Shown: one piece after another, positions 47,561-63,225 of the stretch
How positions within the stretch are numbered: position 1 is the stretch's first letter
Layout of the letters: every line of letters begins with the position of its first letter
Assembly (NCBI GenBank): GCA_022393335.1
Contig: JAJEKB010001062.1
Span: forward strand, 552,133-616,132
Direction of reading: 5' to 3'
Length of the DNA stretch: 64,000 nucleotides
Source of the DNA: Macrotrachela quadricornifera
Taxonomy: Eukaryota; Rotifera; Eurotatoria; Philodinida; Philodinidae
Notes under the pieces: generated by a model
Told to the model about the DNA's origin: nothing
What the model saw: only the letters and a program-made list of their open reading frames with translations
Databases searched by the model: none
Translations under genes and position numbers: made by a program

Positions 47561-50500
47561 TTAATAACCAAGTTGATGAAGTATACTTCGAAGAAAATCT
47601 TGTTGAGTTGCATACCCACCAATATCACGAGTTTTTATACGTTGTTGTTTAATAACATTTGCAATAGCATTTTCTATTTTCTTTGCCATAGCATCTAAAT
47701 AAATATGATAAGATTTTATATATAAAAAAGAAACTTATTTTCAATATTTACCAAAATGAAGATAATGAAGTAAATTAGCACCACATAAAAGCATTGCAGT
47801 TGGATTAGCAATATTTCGACCAGCTCCCGTTAAAAATGGATGTCTTGCACCCTAGAATTATATTTTATCAAATATTATCACTATATAAGAAGCGAGTGGA
47901 TAAAACAAAAGTTAGAAAAAAACAATGTGCGACCATGTGATTTAGTCAAACCAACTAATTTAAACGGTAGCATATGAGAAAGATATAATCAGTCCAAACC
48001 GGTAAAGAGATTCACTTGGTGAAATGTACAATGGAAATTGTTGTATTTTTTACAGTTTAGCAAACGGTTGCTAGGAAATGATTTATTTTCTACGCAAGAG
48101 CAACATCACTAATTCATCCTGAATAAAACATCAAAAACTATGGCATCTTATTTTTCTTTTAAGGGTTATAAAAACACAGAAGCAAAAAAAAAGGTAAGTG
48201 AATGATTTTTTAAAGTCACTTTCTTTAGCTAGTCTGTAGAACCTTTGAAATCGACAGGACCAAATCGATTTGAATATTCTGGACCGGTTACAACTCTGAT
48301 GCATAATAAGCGAGTCAAAACTTTTCCCACTTTTCAGGGTAAGGGTACATATATGATCGCAGTGTTCTATAATGCATATCTTCAATTTTTATCGTTCATT
48401 AAAGACGTAACAATATAGAACAAAAACATTCTTTATTCAATGAATCTAAAATAAAGTCTTCACTATACTGAAAAATAGCCTAAAAAATAAAATATTTTAA
48501 TTCATATTTGTCGTTTAATGATTCATATAAAAATATCCAAATGAAAAGTAAAATTAATTCCACATATATAATGATTACATACAAAATATAATAATTAATT
48601 TTATCACAAAAATGATTTCTTATGATAAAAAAATATATAATTTTTCTTTTATACATACTGGTTCAAAAATAGCAACATCAGTAGAATATGATTCTCCCGG
48701 AACCATTCCTGCTCCACCAACTAGACCAGCTGCTAAATTTGATACAATATTTCCGTAAAGATTTGGTGCAACAAGTACATCAAATTGTTGTGGTTTAGAA
48801 ACTAATTGCATGCATGTATTATCAACAATCATTGTATCTAATTTAATATTTGGATATAATGCTGCTACTTCACGACATGATTCAAGAAACAAACCATCAC
48901 CAAGTTTCCTTAAAAAAATTATTTTTTTTATATAGAAAATCAATACATAAATAAACAAACATTATATTCGCTTTGTGTACAGCAGTAATCTTTTTTCTAT
49001 TAAATTTTGTTGCAAAATCAAATGCAAATTTTGCAATACGTCTTGAATTTTCATACGTTGTGATTTTCAATGATTCAACAACACCATGTACTGACTAAGT
49101 AATAGAAAAAAAAACGTAAGATTTTTTTATTATTATTTGTAATCAATTTTACTTCATGTTCAAGTGCACTATATTCTCCTTCAGTTTGTTCACGTATTAC
49201 AATAAAATCAACATTTTGATGACGAAGTTGAAGTCCAGGTACAGTTTTTATTCGAACAACATTAGCATAAAGATCTAATGCTCGTCTAAAATTGTCAAAA
49301 AAAAACATTATATTTTTTTTTATAAAATTATTTTTTATTTATATACCGAATCTTCATATTTAAGGACATTAGATCACCACCTTCACCAATAGCTGGAGTC
49401 TATAAAAATACAATTTAATCTCAAATATAAGAACAAATAAAGAAATTTTACTTACAGTTAATATACCTTTTAAACCGACACGATTGCGTCTAAATGAAGT
49501 AACTATCTCAGCAAGTGATGCAGATTGTCCCAGCATCAAATCACTAAAGTTAAAAATATTTGTTTTCAACATTGATGTTAATTAAAAATATCACGTGAAT
49601 GCGAAGAGTCGTACATCTGCTTTTAGAGATTTTAAGTCTTTAATTTTTCAAAGTAAAGATTCCGTACACTTCAATAAAGTCATCGATGCATTAGTAGGCT
49701 CGGAGACTTCTATTCTATCTTATCATTAACAAGTTGAAAGGAGACTTTTCTATTATATCCCTTACAAAAGTCATGTTTTGTAAGTCTTAACAATAATTCC
49801 TCATTCTTATGCTTTTTTTAATCCAATACATAGCTAGTAAATAAGTTTATTCTACTTAACTGATGCTCATGTAATAGAAAAAAAACCGATAATATTAGAA
49901 TGCAAAGTATCAATTTTTACTAAGGAATGTTCTCGAAGAAATACAGACTAGATATTCTAAAACTTGGTTGAATTTATAAATTTGAATGAATATGATTATC
50001 CGCTGAGAAATAGTTTATCGAGAGAAGATGTTGAATACACATTGATAGTGTTTTTATGATTCGTAATGTATACTTTTGCATTTTTTTTGCAATAAAAAAT
50101 TTGTCCTCATGCATGTAAGTTATTTGTCATAGAATACAATTCGATACATATCCTCGGAGAAATGTTTTCTCCAAACTTAATTGTTCTCTTCTCTGATAAA
50201 AAAATCTGTCCAAGTTTCAAGAGGAAAGTGTATAGGTGAAGTAAAGTTTTACTCGATATATCCTTATTTCAGAAAAATTCTTTAGGTTTGGCACATTTGC
50301 ATGCATATCGTACAGCTGTAGTCAAAAAAAGCTTGCACATCTTGCTATGCAAATACATTCTTATATGTATTTGACTTTGCAAGTAGTTTTGTATATGGTT
50401 GATAGGCTATAACAAGTACTATTGAATACCTTATTTCAGTATTCTATTCGTTCACCTTTAGAAGAAATAAAAGACAGGCCTCTATTTTTCAAGAACATCA

Positions 50501-52825
50501 CACAATTTTCTACAACATTAATATCAGTATTTTTAAATTCTTCAGCTAAAAAAAGTTCAAGTTCATCAATACTTTTTGGTGTTCTCTTTTCAACTTTGCG
50601 TTTTACGATCGACCAAATGTTCTCGATTGAATTAACGTTGGGTTTGTTCGATGGCCAATCTAACATTTTCGGTACATTATTCCTGATGAATTGTTTACAG
50701 ATATTACTTCAATGTTTTGGATCATTGTCGTGCTGTAAACGCCAATTCCAATGAAATTGTCATCTAGTAGCAGGAAGAAGGAAATTTTTAAGCATATAGA
50801 CATAATATTGACCATTAAGATTGCATCTAAATGTGTGATAGATCAGCAAATCTTTAATACTCACGACACCCAATAGGTGGACTTTTTGATAATTTTTAGG
50901 TATACGTTTGAATTTATCATTTGGGCCAACGGCGAACAGTGTTACGAAAAAGTTGAAATGAAGTTTTATCTGTAAATATGGTATGTACAAAACTATCATT
51001 TTTATGCCGTTTAGCCCATTGAAGATGTCGTTTTTGATCATCAGATGTTAATGTATGAGCATTTTTTTGGCAAAACATTTCTATAACCATATTCATGAAA
51101 ATGACGACCTATTGTTGATGCAGATACTGATGAATGATATATTGTCGATAATTTTTTTTTATTTCGACGAATATATTGACTGATAGCTTTTTTACATTCT
51201 CACCCACAAGGAAACATATTCAAGCGTTTTCGAACCTATCGTTTAACCATAAATAAACCTTGATGAGGTATGAAAAACCTGAAAAGAATTCATTCTTTCG
51301 TGCCCTTATTCGTAAGATATTGAATTTTTAAGAAATTTTAACCTCAAAATTTGCTCATATTCAAACCTTAGTTAGACTAGGTAGTGCATAAAATTTTACA
51401 TTTTCAGGACGCAGTTTTTTTAAGACATAAATTTTCTACAACGTTTAAAAAAAAGGGTCCATATTTTGTTAAATTCATATCTCCAAAAAGACTACTTTTT
51501 AAAAATGTGAAATTTCGTGCACTACCTAGTCTAACTAAGGTCTGAATGTGAGCAAAGTTTGAAGTCAAAATTTCTTAAAAAATTCAACATCTTACGAATA
51601 AAGGCGCGAGAAAATGAATCCTTTTTCAGGTTTTTCATACCTCATCGAAGTCTACTTATGGCCGAAAGATGAGTTCTAAAATATTTGAACATGTGAATAT
51701 GGTTCCCTCGTCAGTATACGTGGTCGACCATTTCCGCCTCGATGTTTAGGTGAATTTGTTTGTTTTAATTTGTTAATATTGTAATAGATAGTCCTGAGTG
51801 GAATATTTGTTTCATCATGAATAGCAGAAACAGATTGTATACCTTTACTCCAATAATGTAATACTGTTATATGATGGTTTTTTAAATCATTAGATGACAT
51901 CATGTTTAAATGTATATGTACAGAAAAGAAAAGAAATCACAGTTCTGTATGGTCAACGTGTTGTATAGCTAACGTACATGTATCTCTGCAAAAATGAATT
52001 TCGCAATTGCTTTCCAATGACAAGAAAATTGTTATAAAAAATTTTAATTTTGTGCAAGTTTTTTTTTTACTACGGCTGTAATAGTTAAATCCTATAATTG
52101 TGGAAACGAATTTCCTTATAGAAAACTAATTAGCTATCCCATTTTATTAGTATTTTCCCACTCAATTTTCAACTCGGAACTAACATACCACTAAGACGGC
52201 GACAGCAAAATATTCCTCATACTGAACTTAGATATTAATATTTACATAAGAGCTAAAAAAATCTCAATAAATTGTATCAAACAGTTTTAAACAGTCAATT
52301 TTTGCAGGAGATCTTGTAATATGTTGAAGGTTTTACTTAAAAAAGATACTATTGTATAAATCTACTGAAATCTTTCTACATTAGTTTTAAATAGAAAGAA
52401 AAACCTATACTATTTCATTCCGTGACTAAATCACTATAATACTAGGAATAGAATACTGAGCATCCATAGTTATATACTCATTGAAACTATAAGAAAATAC
52501 ATTCTTTTTTTTCTTTCATTATAACCTTGCAAGAAGTTCATCAAATTCAATCGGTGCTCCAATTGCATTAAATATTTCACGTACACATAACATTAATTCT
52601 GGTCCAACTCCATCACCTGGTAAAACAGTAACGTGATATTTCTGAGATTCACTTATTTTTTCTGCAGTATTCTAAGATATAAAAATTCTATTTTATACAT
52701 ATTTATGTTTAATAATAATAATCATTTTTTACTGTTATTGATGAGAATGCTTTTATTTGACTAAATTTTAAATTATTTAAACCAATAGTTGTTGGTTTAA
52801 TACGTCGAAATATTATTGACATCAT
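47561..52825 (-). CDS. IDH3B: Isocitrate dehydrogenase [NAD] subunit beta, mitochondrial
   Basis: Subunit of the TCA-cycle enzyme converting isocitrate to 2-oxoglutarate with NAD+. Nine minus-strand exons join in phase: 52825-52733, 52671-52526, 49543-49456, 49399-49347, 49285-49153, 49094-48961, 48908-48659, 47851-47752 and 47694-47561, giving 376 residues. The N-terminal exon is a basic, Ser-rich, acid-free mitochondrial presequence ([20 protein letters not shown]). Then [68 protein letters not shown] and [36 protein letters not shown] distinguishes beta from the gamma type. Intron 2 is 3 kb because of a Tc1 insertion; intron 7 (47852-48658) is also long with nothing recognised. Confidence 0.95.
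50436..51903 (-). pseudogene. Tc1-like transposase pseudogene
   Basis: On the minus strand, 51903-51690 gives the N-terminal helix-turn-helix ([20 protein letters not shown], then [13 protein letters not shown]) and the GRPRILT linker. A MITE then interrupts the gene at 51661-51247. Beyond it are many stops and frameshifts; a middle piece is visible around 51030-50900 in shifted frame. The C-terminus at 50666-50436 shows the Tc1 signature [20 protein letters not shown]. Not functional. Confidence 0.85.
51247..51661. mobile_element. MITE nested in the Tc1 transposase
   Basis: Two inverted arms of about 150 bp (left from ccataaataaaccttgatga, right its near-complement ending catcgaagtctacttatgg) enclose an AT-rich centre. 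The arms share gaggtatgaaaaacctgaaa and ccttagttagactaggtagt blocks with few mismatches, so the copy is fairly young. It lacks coding capacity. It splits the transposase after the GRPR motif. I could not see a convincing target duplication. Confidence 0.82.
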
Positions 52826-53302
52826 GATGAAAATAATGAGATTGAATATTTAATAAACGTAACATCAATCATCAATCATTCGAATCTAATAGATATTTTA
52901 TCTCATTGGTTAAAAAAATAAACCAACAACAAAACGAGAATAATTGAATGTTTAATATGGCCGAAAGTAAATACATGAAATTAATGCTTTTAATTCAGTA
53001 CTTTTAAGGGAAGGTATACGGGACATTTGCTATTTCTAATATATTACTTGGATAAACAGAATGCTGATCCTTACATTTTACTGAAGAAATTTATATTTTT
53101 AACTCTAAAATCTTCTTCTAATCATCACATGAACATGATGTCCTCAAAATAATGTAAAATGATATATTATTAAATTACATTTTACAAAATTTCATCGTTT
53201 TCTTCAGTTGAAATACATATATTTATTATGTATTTCTTTAATAAAATCAACTTACAATTTTTATTTTAGATTTTTTATTGTAAACATTAATTTAATTCTA
53301 AA
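52826..53302. promoter_or_regulatory. Divergent promoter region IDH3B / PSMD14
   Basis: 477 bp between divergent starts, so it should hold both promoters. No motif recognised. A T-rich acceptor (ttattttag) ends at 53269, 33 bases before the PSMD14 start. Confidence 0.45.
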
Positions 53303-54361
<1,059 letters not shown>

Positions 54362-54808
54362 ACTCTATTTTTTTTTCTTTATTTTTTGTCTTTTTTTAAT
54401 CGAGTGTTTTTTTTTCAAAGAAAAAAAAAAGCAGAAATATATAATTCAAGAGAAAATAACAATGAAAACAATAATTGATAATGTAATGAATGGTGAAAAA
54501 TAAAAAAAAAAGAAAAAGAAGAATATAATAACATTAAATTTCACTTGTCGTATATATTTTTATAAACTTGAGTCATTTAGACGATGTATTGCTTATTCTA
54601 CATAGTCACATACGTGACGCATTCATACATTGTAAATGTAACTAATAGTCACTGGTATTTTTTTTTTATTCTGTTCTCTTTCTTTTTTTCACTCGCTATT
54701 GCATATCGAACTACCCGATTTCGTAACAGTTATTATTCATATACGAAAATATACATTCTTATTCATTATTTGATAAATTCAATTCAATATATAAATATAT
54801 AATAAATA
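54362..54808. other. Intergenic, 447 bp
   Basis: AT-rich 3' flank of PSMD14 and upstream region of the next small gene. A-rich and T-rich runs, no gene seen. Confidence 0.45.
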
Positions 54809-55234
54809 ATGGAATGGTATATAGTTCTTGCTATTATTTTATTAATTATATTAGGTATTATTTTGGGTATTATTGTTGCATGTATGTTATCAGGTGAACG
54901 TTGTTCAGTATCGATACAACAACGTCAACCAAATCATGAATTAACTAGAATACAACAAGAACAAGAACGAAAACGTCAGAAAAAATTCAGTTCAAAAATA
55001 AAACGTAAATTAAATTTATCATCGAAAACAGAACAACCTCTAGCACCTGTTGAAGATGTTAGAACATATGAATTAACATTAAAAATGGGTGATAAACAAA
55101 CAAATCCTGAAGAATTAAAATCTAATACAGAAGCAGAAGTAGTTCTTTTACCTAAATTACGTGGTGTTACTCAAGCGGAACTTGATGGACGACAGAAAAA
55201 ACGAGAAGAAATCAGGAAAAAATATAATCTTTAA
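54809..55234 (+). CDS. Small single-pass membrane protein, unknown
   Basis: Single exon, 141 residues. An N-terminal hydrophobic segment (about residues 4-26, VLAIILLIILGIILGIIVAC) acts as a signal anchor. The remaining cytosolic or lumenal part is highly charged: a Gln/Arg/Lys-rich helix (RIQQEQERKRQKKFSSKIKR) and a C-terminal Arg/Glu/Lys-rich helix (ELDGRQKKREEIRKKYNL). The open frame is long for such AT-rich sequence and composition is protein-like, so it is probably real. I do not recognise a family. Confidence 0.65.
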   Translation: MEWYIVLAIILLIILGIILGIIVACMLSGERCSVSIQQRQPNHELTRIQQEQERKRQKKFSSKIKRKLNLSSKTEQPLAPVEDVRTYELTLKMGDKQTNPEELKSNTEAEVVLLPKLRGVTQAELDGRQKKREEIRKKYNL

Positions 55235-55869
55235 AATCAATAACTAATTGATTTTTCTTTTAATTGATCTTATTTTTAATGTATTTATGTTTATATTTTA
55301 TTTCTATATATTTTATTCGTAGAACACATCTGAACAAAAATAAACTTTATATTCATTGTTTTGTTCTTGAATAATAATAAATTAAATGTTAGAGCAGTAT
55401 AAAATACATGTAATTGATACGTAGGTTTGTAGAGAGCGCTACTTGCCGTACGTTATAATACATTTATAGATTTATGAAATTTGATAATTGTTTTCTTTTT
55501 TTCAAGACAACTATCGTCCTGGATATTTTGAATTTGTTTGAATATTATAGAAAAAATTTATTTTTCTATACATGTATATTACAGTTATAATCGAACTGAT
55601 ATTTAACAATATAAAAAGTAATTTTGTTACTCTTTTAGTACAATACAATCAGAGATGATGTTTTGTTACAGATTAAAAGACAGTATGATCTTCTTTACGG
55701 TATGAATGAAGATAAATTGAATTGTTTGAAAATTGATTTTGGCGGTATATGACTCGATTTTTGACGTTATAGAAACGTAATTTTACACAAGTTTTGTAGA
55801 GCTTATAGATTAAAATATGTAGATAACTATCGTGATTTATGGGCAATAATTTCAGAATCGCCAATACAA
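55235..55869. other. Intergenic, no gene seen
   Basis: 3' flank of the small membrane protein, with AATAAA near 55340. No element recognised until the inverted repeats that start near 55872. Confidence 0.45.
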
Positions 55870-55871
55870 TT

Positions 55872-56735
55872 TTAACAGCAAAGATAAATTTCATTCTAAA
55901 GTTAATTTATTTAATTATATAACGTACGTTTTACAACTTTAAATTGCATCATCAGACAACAAAACTCTCAGCCTCAATTCATCCCTTAAGTTGTATTATA
56001 ATCCCGTTCTATCTTTATGTCTGATGATGCTACTTAAAGTTGTGAAATGTACGTCACATAATTAAGGGAGCCCTCTCAGAAAAGTCGACATTGAGTTTTT
56101 GTCATCGAAAGCTACGACGAAGTCTCTTCTTTCAGAATGTTTATGATTTTCGAGAAACAAACAGATTTTTATAGACTTATCAGTACAAAATTTTGAACCA
56201 CCATCATGTTTTTCGAGCATACCGCTTCTGTGGCCAAGGATTTCTTAATAATGACTCGACAGAAAAGGGATAGGTTTTTTTGTAATAGAGAGGACAGTTA
56301 GGGCTAGGACCTGACAGGTTCTAATTTTTGAGTTTCTCTTTTGATGAAATAAAAAAATTAGATATTCTATATTTATGAGCGCTTTGATTTTGACAATTTA
56401 CCGAAAAACGTCTTTTAAAAATTAAACAAAGAGAAATTTAAAACTCGGAGCCTGTTAAGTCCTAGCCCTAATGGTGCTCTACAATTTAAAAGCCATCCCG
56501 ACATGATTAGCTAGTAATTCTATTGTGAAATCCTTCCCCGCACAAAAGGGTACTTAATTGGCTAGAAGTCGTGCATTTCTTTGAGATTTGGAGGAAATAT
56601 TTTAACCATAATCTATTCTAGCCAAGACTACCATCTTCTGAAATTGTTATTGAAATCAAAAGAGAAAATAATGAAGTTTGTTTCTGAGGGGGAGCCTTAA
56701 ATAAATTAATTTTAGAATGAAATTTATCTCTGCCG
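55872..56735. mobile_element. Nested palindromic (foldback/MITE) element
   Basis: Outer inverted termini of about 35 bp: agataaatttcattctaaag with following ttaatttatttaa at about 55879-55915 pairs with ttaaataaattaattttaga and the following bases at about 56698-56735. Inside, 55912-55958 pairs with 56018-56064 (acaactttaa...gcatcatcagaca), forming a complete 150-bp hairpin. A second inverted pair (taagggagccctctcagaaa at 56065, complement near 56685-56701; ttagggctaggacctgacag near 56297 with cctgttaagtcctagcccta near 56452) forms a larger foldback. At least two insertions seem nested. No coding capacity. Confidence 0.75.
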
Positions 56736-59011
56736 CGAGTATCTTTTTGAGAGAACTGATTATAACCGATAGAAATAGTTTAATAAACTGTTTATTTCGA
56801 ATCGATCACAACTTTATTGTATATAAAAATTAAATTTCGAGATTATACTGAATGGCTCACTTATTTGCACTAATTTTCTTCAATTTACTCTATTTCTACA
56901 AAACTTTAGAATTTTTTGATTTTTATATAATGAGATAGAATATTGACTTTATGTTAATGAAAGAATTAGAAGATTTCTGGAACTAATTCAATAAAATTTT
57001 TCTACAGATTTACTTCATTCAGACTCAAACTTATACAAAGTATATCGATTGAAAGTGTTTTGAATTTGAAAAGAAGCTGCAATTTCACTGTCGAGCTTTG
57101 AATATTTTTGTAACACTTGTGTTTCAATATTGTTCATTTTACCTTAAATCTATTTTTAAACTGTTGCAACAAAATCAGGCTAAAATTGCATGAATCAATA
57201 GAGAAAAGTTTTGTTCTATCAAATTCTATCATAATACGAAAGCATAAAGTAATTGTGTAATTAAAATAAAAAATATTTCTTATTTGTGAAGATTTTATCT
57301 ATACATGACAAATCAGCTTCGTTTTTAGTTATTTCAAAAACAAAAATGTTTTAGAAATCCGAATCGGTCAACGAGAACGTCTTATTCTTTTAGACATTTA
57401 AAAGTTCCTTTTTTCTATAAATTCATTTTCAATCAAAGAATTTACCTTTTACATTTAGCAAAAGTGAACAAATGCTATCATCTTTGGAGAATTTTTTATG
57501 TTCATTAAGACTTCTAAATTATATTTTATTTATAAAGAACAAAGACTAAAGCAAATACAAGACATTTTCCAAAGATAATTATAATCAGAAGAAATCTTTT
57601 TACAAATCATTGTTCTTCAATTATAAATATTATACTTAATTAATTTATTACTTATAGACAAAAGCGTATAAATCTGTTGTTGTTTTTTTTTGTAATAGTT
57701 TGAGAAAAATAATATTAGGAAACTCTTAGGGGTACCCAAGTATATCATGTTTTTTTTTGGTAGAACAAAGTATTACTTGTCAAATAGAATACGAAGAAAA
57801 AAAAAACATTTTCAACTTCGTTGAAGTCAAACAGGTATTTAATCGTTTAATGAATGAAAAAAAACAATCATCATTTTATTTTTTAATTGTCACTTTTATC
57901 ATAAATATCAATAATTCACACTCTTAGATGCTCAAAATCAGCACTCAAAATTCACGGTATATTAATCAATTATATATTCAATCAACCGATAAGTATCAGA
58001 AATAAATATTTTTCAGTATGATCATATGAGAAATATTAGATCGATAAGAAAATGTTGATACAATGTCAACAAGACGACATTTAAGATTTCTTTATTTTAT
58101 TTATAAGAAAAACATTTGTACAATAATTGATTTTTATAAATTTGATTAGTTACTATTGTCGATTAGTAATAAAATCTTTCAATATACTTATCATCTTTAT
58201 TTTAAGATCAAAAAATCTAACTGCAATTTACAAATTAAATTTAATTGTAAAAATGTAACTTTTTTAAACTAATTTTCATGTGTGAAAAAAAAAAAGAAGA
58301 TATCATAATCAACTTGATGATCCATTTGTTGTTCTGTTATTTTTCATAATAACAATTGCGTGTTAATCCTGATTAGAAAAAAAAAAGGTGATAGTCATCT
58401 TGATTAGGATGCTAGTGATTGGAAATCGAAATACATTCACTCATTTCATACACACCAGGGTGTCTACCTATATTATTGCTATTGTTGTTGTTGTGCATAC
58501 CGTTGTAAGTAACAGTCGTATTGAGTGATTAGTGTTCAAGTGCGCATGAGGGAGGGAGTAGAGCAAGTATATAGAATACTCTCAAGCTTGCATCATTTAC
58601 GAAAAAGAATAAATTTCATAGTTACTTTTTTTTTCAGATGAATGAATTGCTCACATATATACATCTTTTTCTCGATTGGATAGAAAAAAAAAATATATAT
58701 ATATATATAAATCGATTTAAGAGAAAAAGAAAATGATAATAATAAAAAAGCAAATTCACCAATCAGAAGTTAGTTGACATTTTTTTTTCTTCTCTTCCTT
58801 TTCTCTATTACAGAAATTCTTTTACTAAAAAACTAATGCAGGTAGAAGTATTCACATATAAAATTTGAGTTTTGACTATTAAAAGTAGTCAAGAGAGCAT
58901 TTATTACTAGGATTTATTTGATCGATATATGTACTTGTTCTTTCAATATATACGATAGATTATTGTTGTTATCTTCATCATAAGAATACGTTTTTTTTTT
59001 CAGATACTATA
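56736..59011. other. Gene-free region upstream of FEZF
   Basis: 2.3 kb of AT-rich sequence with no gene. TA repeats at about 58691-58708. It is the likely cis-regulatory region of FEZF, a gene usually under complex neural control; no motif can be named. A T-rich acceptor (tttttcag) ends at 59003, 8 bases before the FEZF start. Confidence 0.45.
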
Positions 59012-60320
<1,309 letters not shown>

Positions 60321-63054
60321 AATTTTTGTCTTTTCTCTTCCTCTCTCTCTCTCTCTTCTTTTTTTTTTGTATGTGTGTTTAAATAAATAAATATATTTTT
60401 GCGTGTATATTAATCGAAAACGTTTTTATAAACACGCGATGGAATAAGACAAATGGTCTATTATTGATTATACTTTATACCTGGAGAAAGAGAGGAAGTT
60501 AAAGCGATAATTAGGGAAGGGTGGAGTTTAAATCATATATATATATATATGTTTTGTTTGTATTGTATTCTTAACAAATCATCTGTATGATGCATGTTTT
60601 TCTCTACTTGTAAAATCTGTTAAAAGAAGCCCGCTGGCAATAAGTACATCAATTTACTATATAGAAAAGTATTTCTTCTTTTTGTTGCTAACAAAAAAGA
60701 AAACCGGATGATACATTAAAAAGATGAGAATGAGAAACTTTCTTTATTCAGACTGATCATTTTCATAATTTTTTTTTTTGTTCGAAATATTTACATATTT
60801 CATTAAATTAATTATTATTCGGAAAGATCAATTTAATCTATTTCTTTTCGTAAAAAGATTATTTGTCGGAGAAAAAAAGAAATATACGAATAATAACAAC
60901 TAAAAAGAAGAGAAATGTTGTTAACCACTTGTCGCTTCGTTCGGATCCCTGCAGTGTATACAAGACGATCATCGGTTTTTTTTTCTTGTTCTTTATTGTT
61001 GTCGGCCAAGAGCACTCATAATCGACAAGAGAAAAAAAAAGAAATCAGTTCCATATTGTACATTCATTTAACATCCTTTTCTTTCTTTTTCAACACTATT
61101 TTAATAGGATCTTTTGCTCTGCCTCATCACTACTTGACAACACTTAAAAAATCGAGGACATCTCGATGTATGTATGCTTGATCATTAGTCAAAACCACGA
61201 CACAAATTGGCTCCCTTGTGATTTTTTTTTTTCTTCATCATCATCATCATCATCGTCTTATATATGATTGGTCGATTAAATAGAAAAAAAGAATAATTCA
61301 AACTCGATTAGCCTTACTACTGGATTTAGTCAAATCAAATTATTTTATTATAGAAAAAAGCAGTTTTCAATTACATGAAAACAAGAAACTTTTAAATTTT
61401 TCTATAATAAAATAATTTGATGATTCTACTTTTTGTTTCAAAGATTTGATCTAATGTAACTACTACTATTCTCTGAACATAACTTTCCAAAATGATTGAT
61501 GATATTATTGGCCTTCGAATGAAAAAATGTTGTGCTATACCCGATAGATTAATCAGAATAAATGGATTAAGAGCATAAATTTAACTTAAAAAAATACATA
61601 CACAAGCTTATCTAATCATATTTAGAAACATATATTTGACAAATGAAAACAACAAGAAACAGGGTTAAAAGAACATGCTATTTTCTATTAGTGGTAAGAC
61701 GAAACGATAGCAGAAAAGAAAAAGGTTTTAATTAGTAATGTACGAAATGTAAGGTGTTTCTTACATTTTATAATTAGGCATGTGTAAAGACTAAATATTT
61801 TAGTTTCAATCTCGATGATTGTAGTTTTTGGATGTCGATTTGATAACGCTTACTGTGAATGAAAATAAAAATGAGGAGTGAAGGCGAGAATATTACAGTG
61901 ATGGATACATGTTGAGTATTGGAACAAAACAAAATAAACGACTACAGAGATATAGATGACAATAGAATGTATTTTAACTCTGATGAATAATCAAAAATGA
62001 GAGTAAATATTGAATTACAAAATTAAGACTGTTTATTCTTATGAGCTTATTAATTCGATTTTTTGTGAGGAAATATCATTTTTTGGACTATCTGACTGCA
62101 TTACGATTCTTGGAACGTATCGGTACGATGTAAAGAAGTATTTTAGACCTAGGTTGAACAACATATGATGCACTGGACATAATATAAAAAAAACACAGCA
62201 CTTTGCTTTTATTTGAGAAAAAAAAAGTGAATGCTCAATTTCAGATGTTTTTATTACAAAAAAATGTTTCAATATAAAACAAACTTTTCTTCTTTACCAA
62301 TGTAAATGAAAATAAAAGAAGAACCCTCACCCTTGACTAGAATGTATAGAGTATTGAAAAATTATTTTATAATCAATGTTCATCCAAACATATTTTGGTG
62401 GATTTTCAGTAATTCATTATGATATTTTACTATGTTTATAGATAATCTGCACTTGTTTGCTAAATTTAATATTGTTGAGTGAAGATATGTTTCATTTTTC
62501 AGACAATCTTAATAAAAAATTGAACAAATTTATTTCAGTTAAATCTACATATAAACATCAATCATCATAAATTTTAATCGATGATTTTCTTTAAAATGTC
62601 AACATCATATGTTTGAGAATAAGAGTTACGCATGAAACATCTTGTATTGTTTACTGGCAAGATCGATAATTCAAAACTTTTTGAGAAACTAGTTTGCTTT
62701 TGCACTTTTAAAAGTTGAGGCATCGGATTAATAATATGAATTTATCTAGCAAACATCTGATATTTGGATTTAACAACTACTTTAGTAACTATCTAATTCA
62801 AATAATAATGTTCTAATTTGAGTCGGGATAGACTTAACTGGCAACGAAACTCAAATATAAATAAATATAGATATAACAAAAAAAATAATTTACTATATTG
62901 GTCATTTATAAAAATAAACAAAATGTAACAGATAGTTCATTAATAATGATCCTTCCATCGTTTTGCGCGTATGTCAAAAATGGCGATCACGATTTATTAG
63001 TTTATTACCGACTATGAAAACGGAGTAATCTAAATGAACACAACTTTCTAATAA
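60321..63054. other. Gene-free region, 2.7 kb
   Basis: FEZF 3' flank with AATAAA repeats at 60381-60390, a TA run near 60537-60551, a TCATCA run near 61228-61251 and the hairpin at 61334. No coding sequence with a recognisable family. Confidence 0.5.
61334..61421. repeat. Perfect 25-bp inverted repeat
   Basis: 61334-61358 (atcaaattattttattatag plus aaaaa) is the exact reverse complement of 61397-61421, with a 38-base loop. Too long to be random even in AT-rich DNA; likely a MITE remnant or a structural hairpin. Confidence 0.7.
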
Positions 63055-63225
63055 CAGGTTTTTAATAGAATTGATATATCTTAAATATGTCTATATTATG
63101 AAGGTATATTACTTAGTAGGTTTTATAAAAGAAAATTTTCTCTACGAAACCTACTATATCACATATTTTCATAATATAGCCATTTTGAAATATACTAATC
63201 CTGCTAAAAATTTCTAGTAAAGAAG
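63055..63225. mobile_element. Palindromic MITE
   Basis: About 170 bp that folds into one imperfect hairpin centred near 63137 (gaaaatttt). Arms share tatattatgaa and tagtaggttt blocks and extend outward to ggtttttaatagaattgata on the left and its near-complement on the right. No coding capacity. Confidence 0.7.

Larger units (their letters stand above)
50311..52080 (-). mobile_element. Dead Tc1-like transposon in IDH3B intron 2
   Basis: Inverted termini (cagctgtagtcaaaaaaagc at 50313 and the complement of cagccgtagtaaaaaaaaaa ending 52078) are flanked by TA on both sides, the Tc1/mariner signature. The element is about 1.77 kb including a 415-bp nested MITE. Both termini continue into cttgcaca. 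The transposase lies on the minus strand and is broken. Sitting antisense-compatible within a host intron, it should be removed by splicing. Confidence 0.9.
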
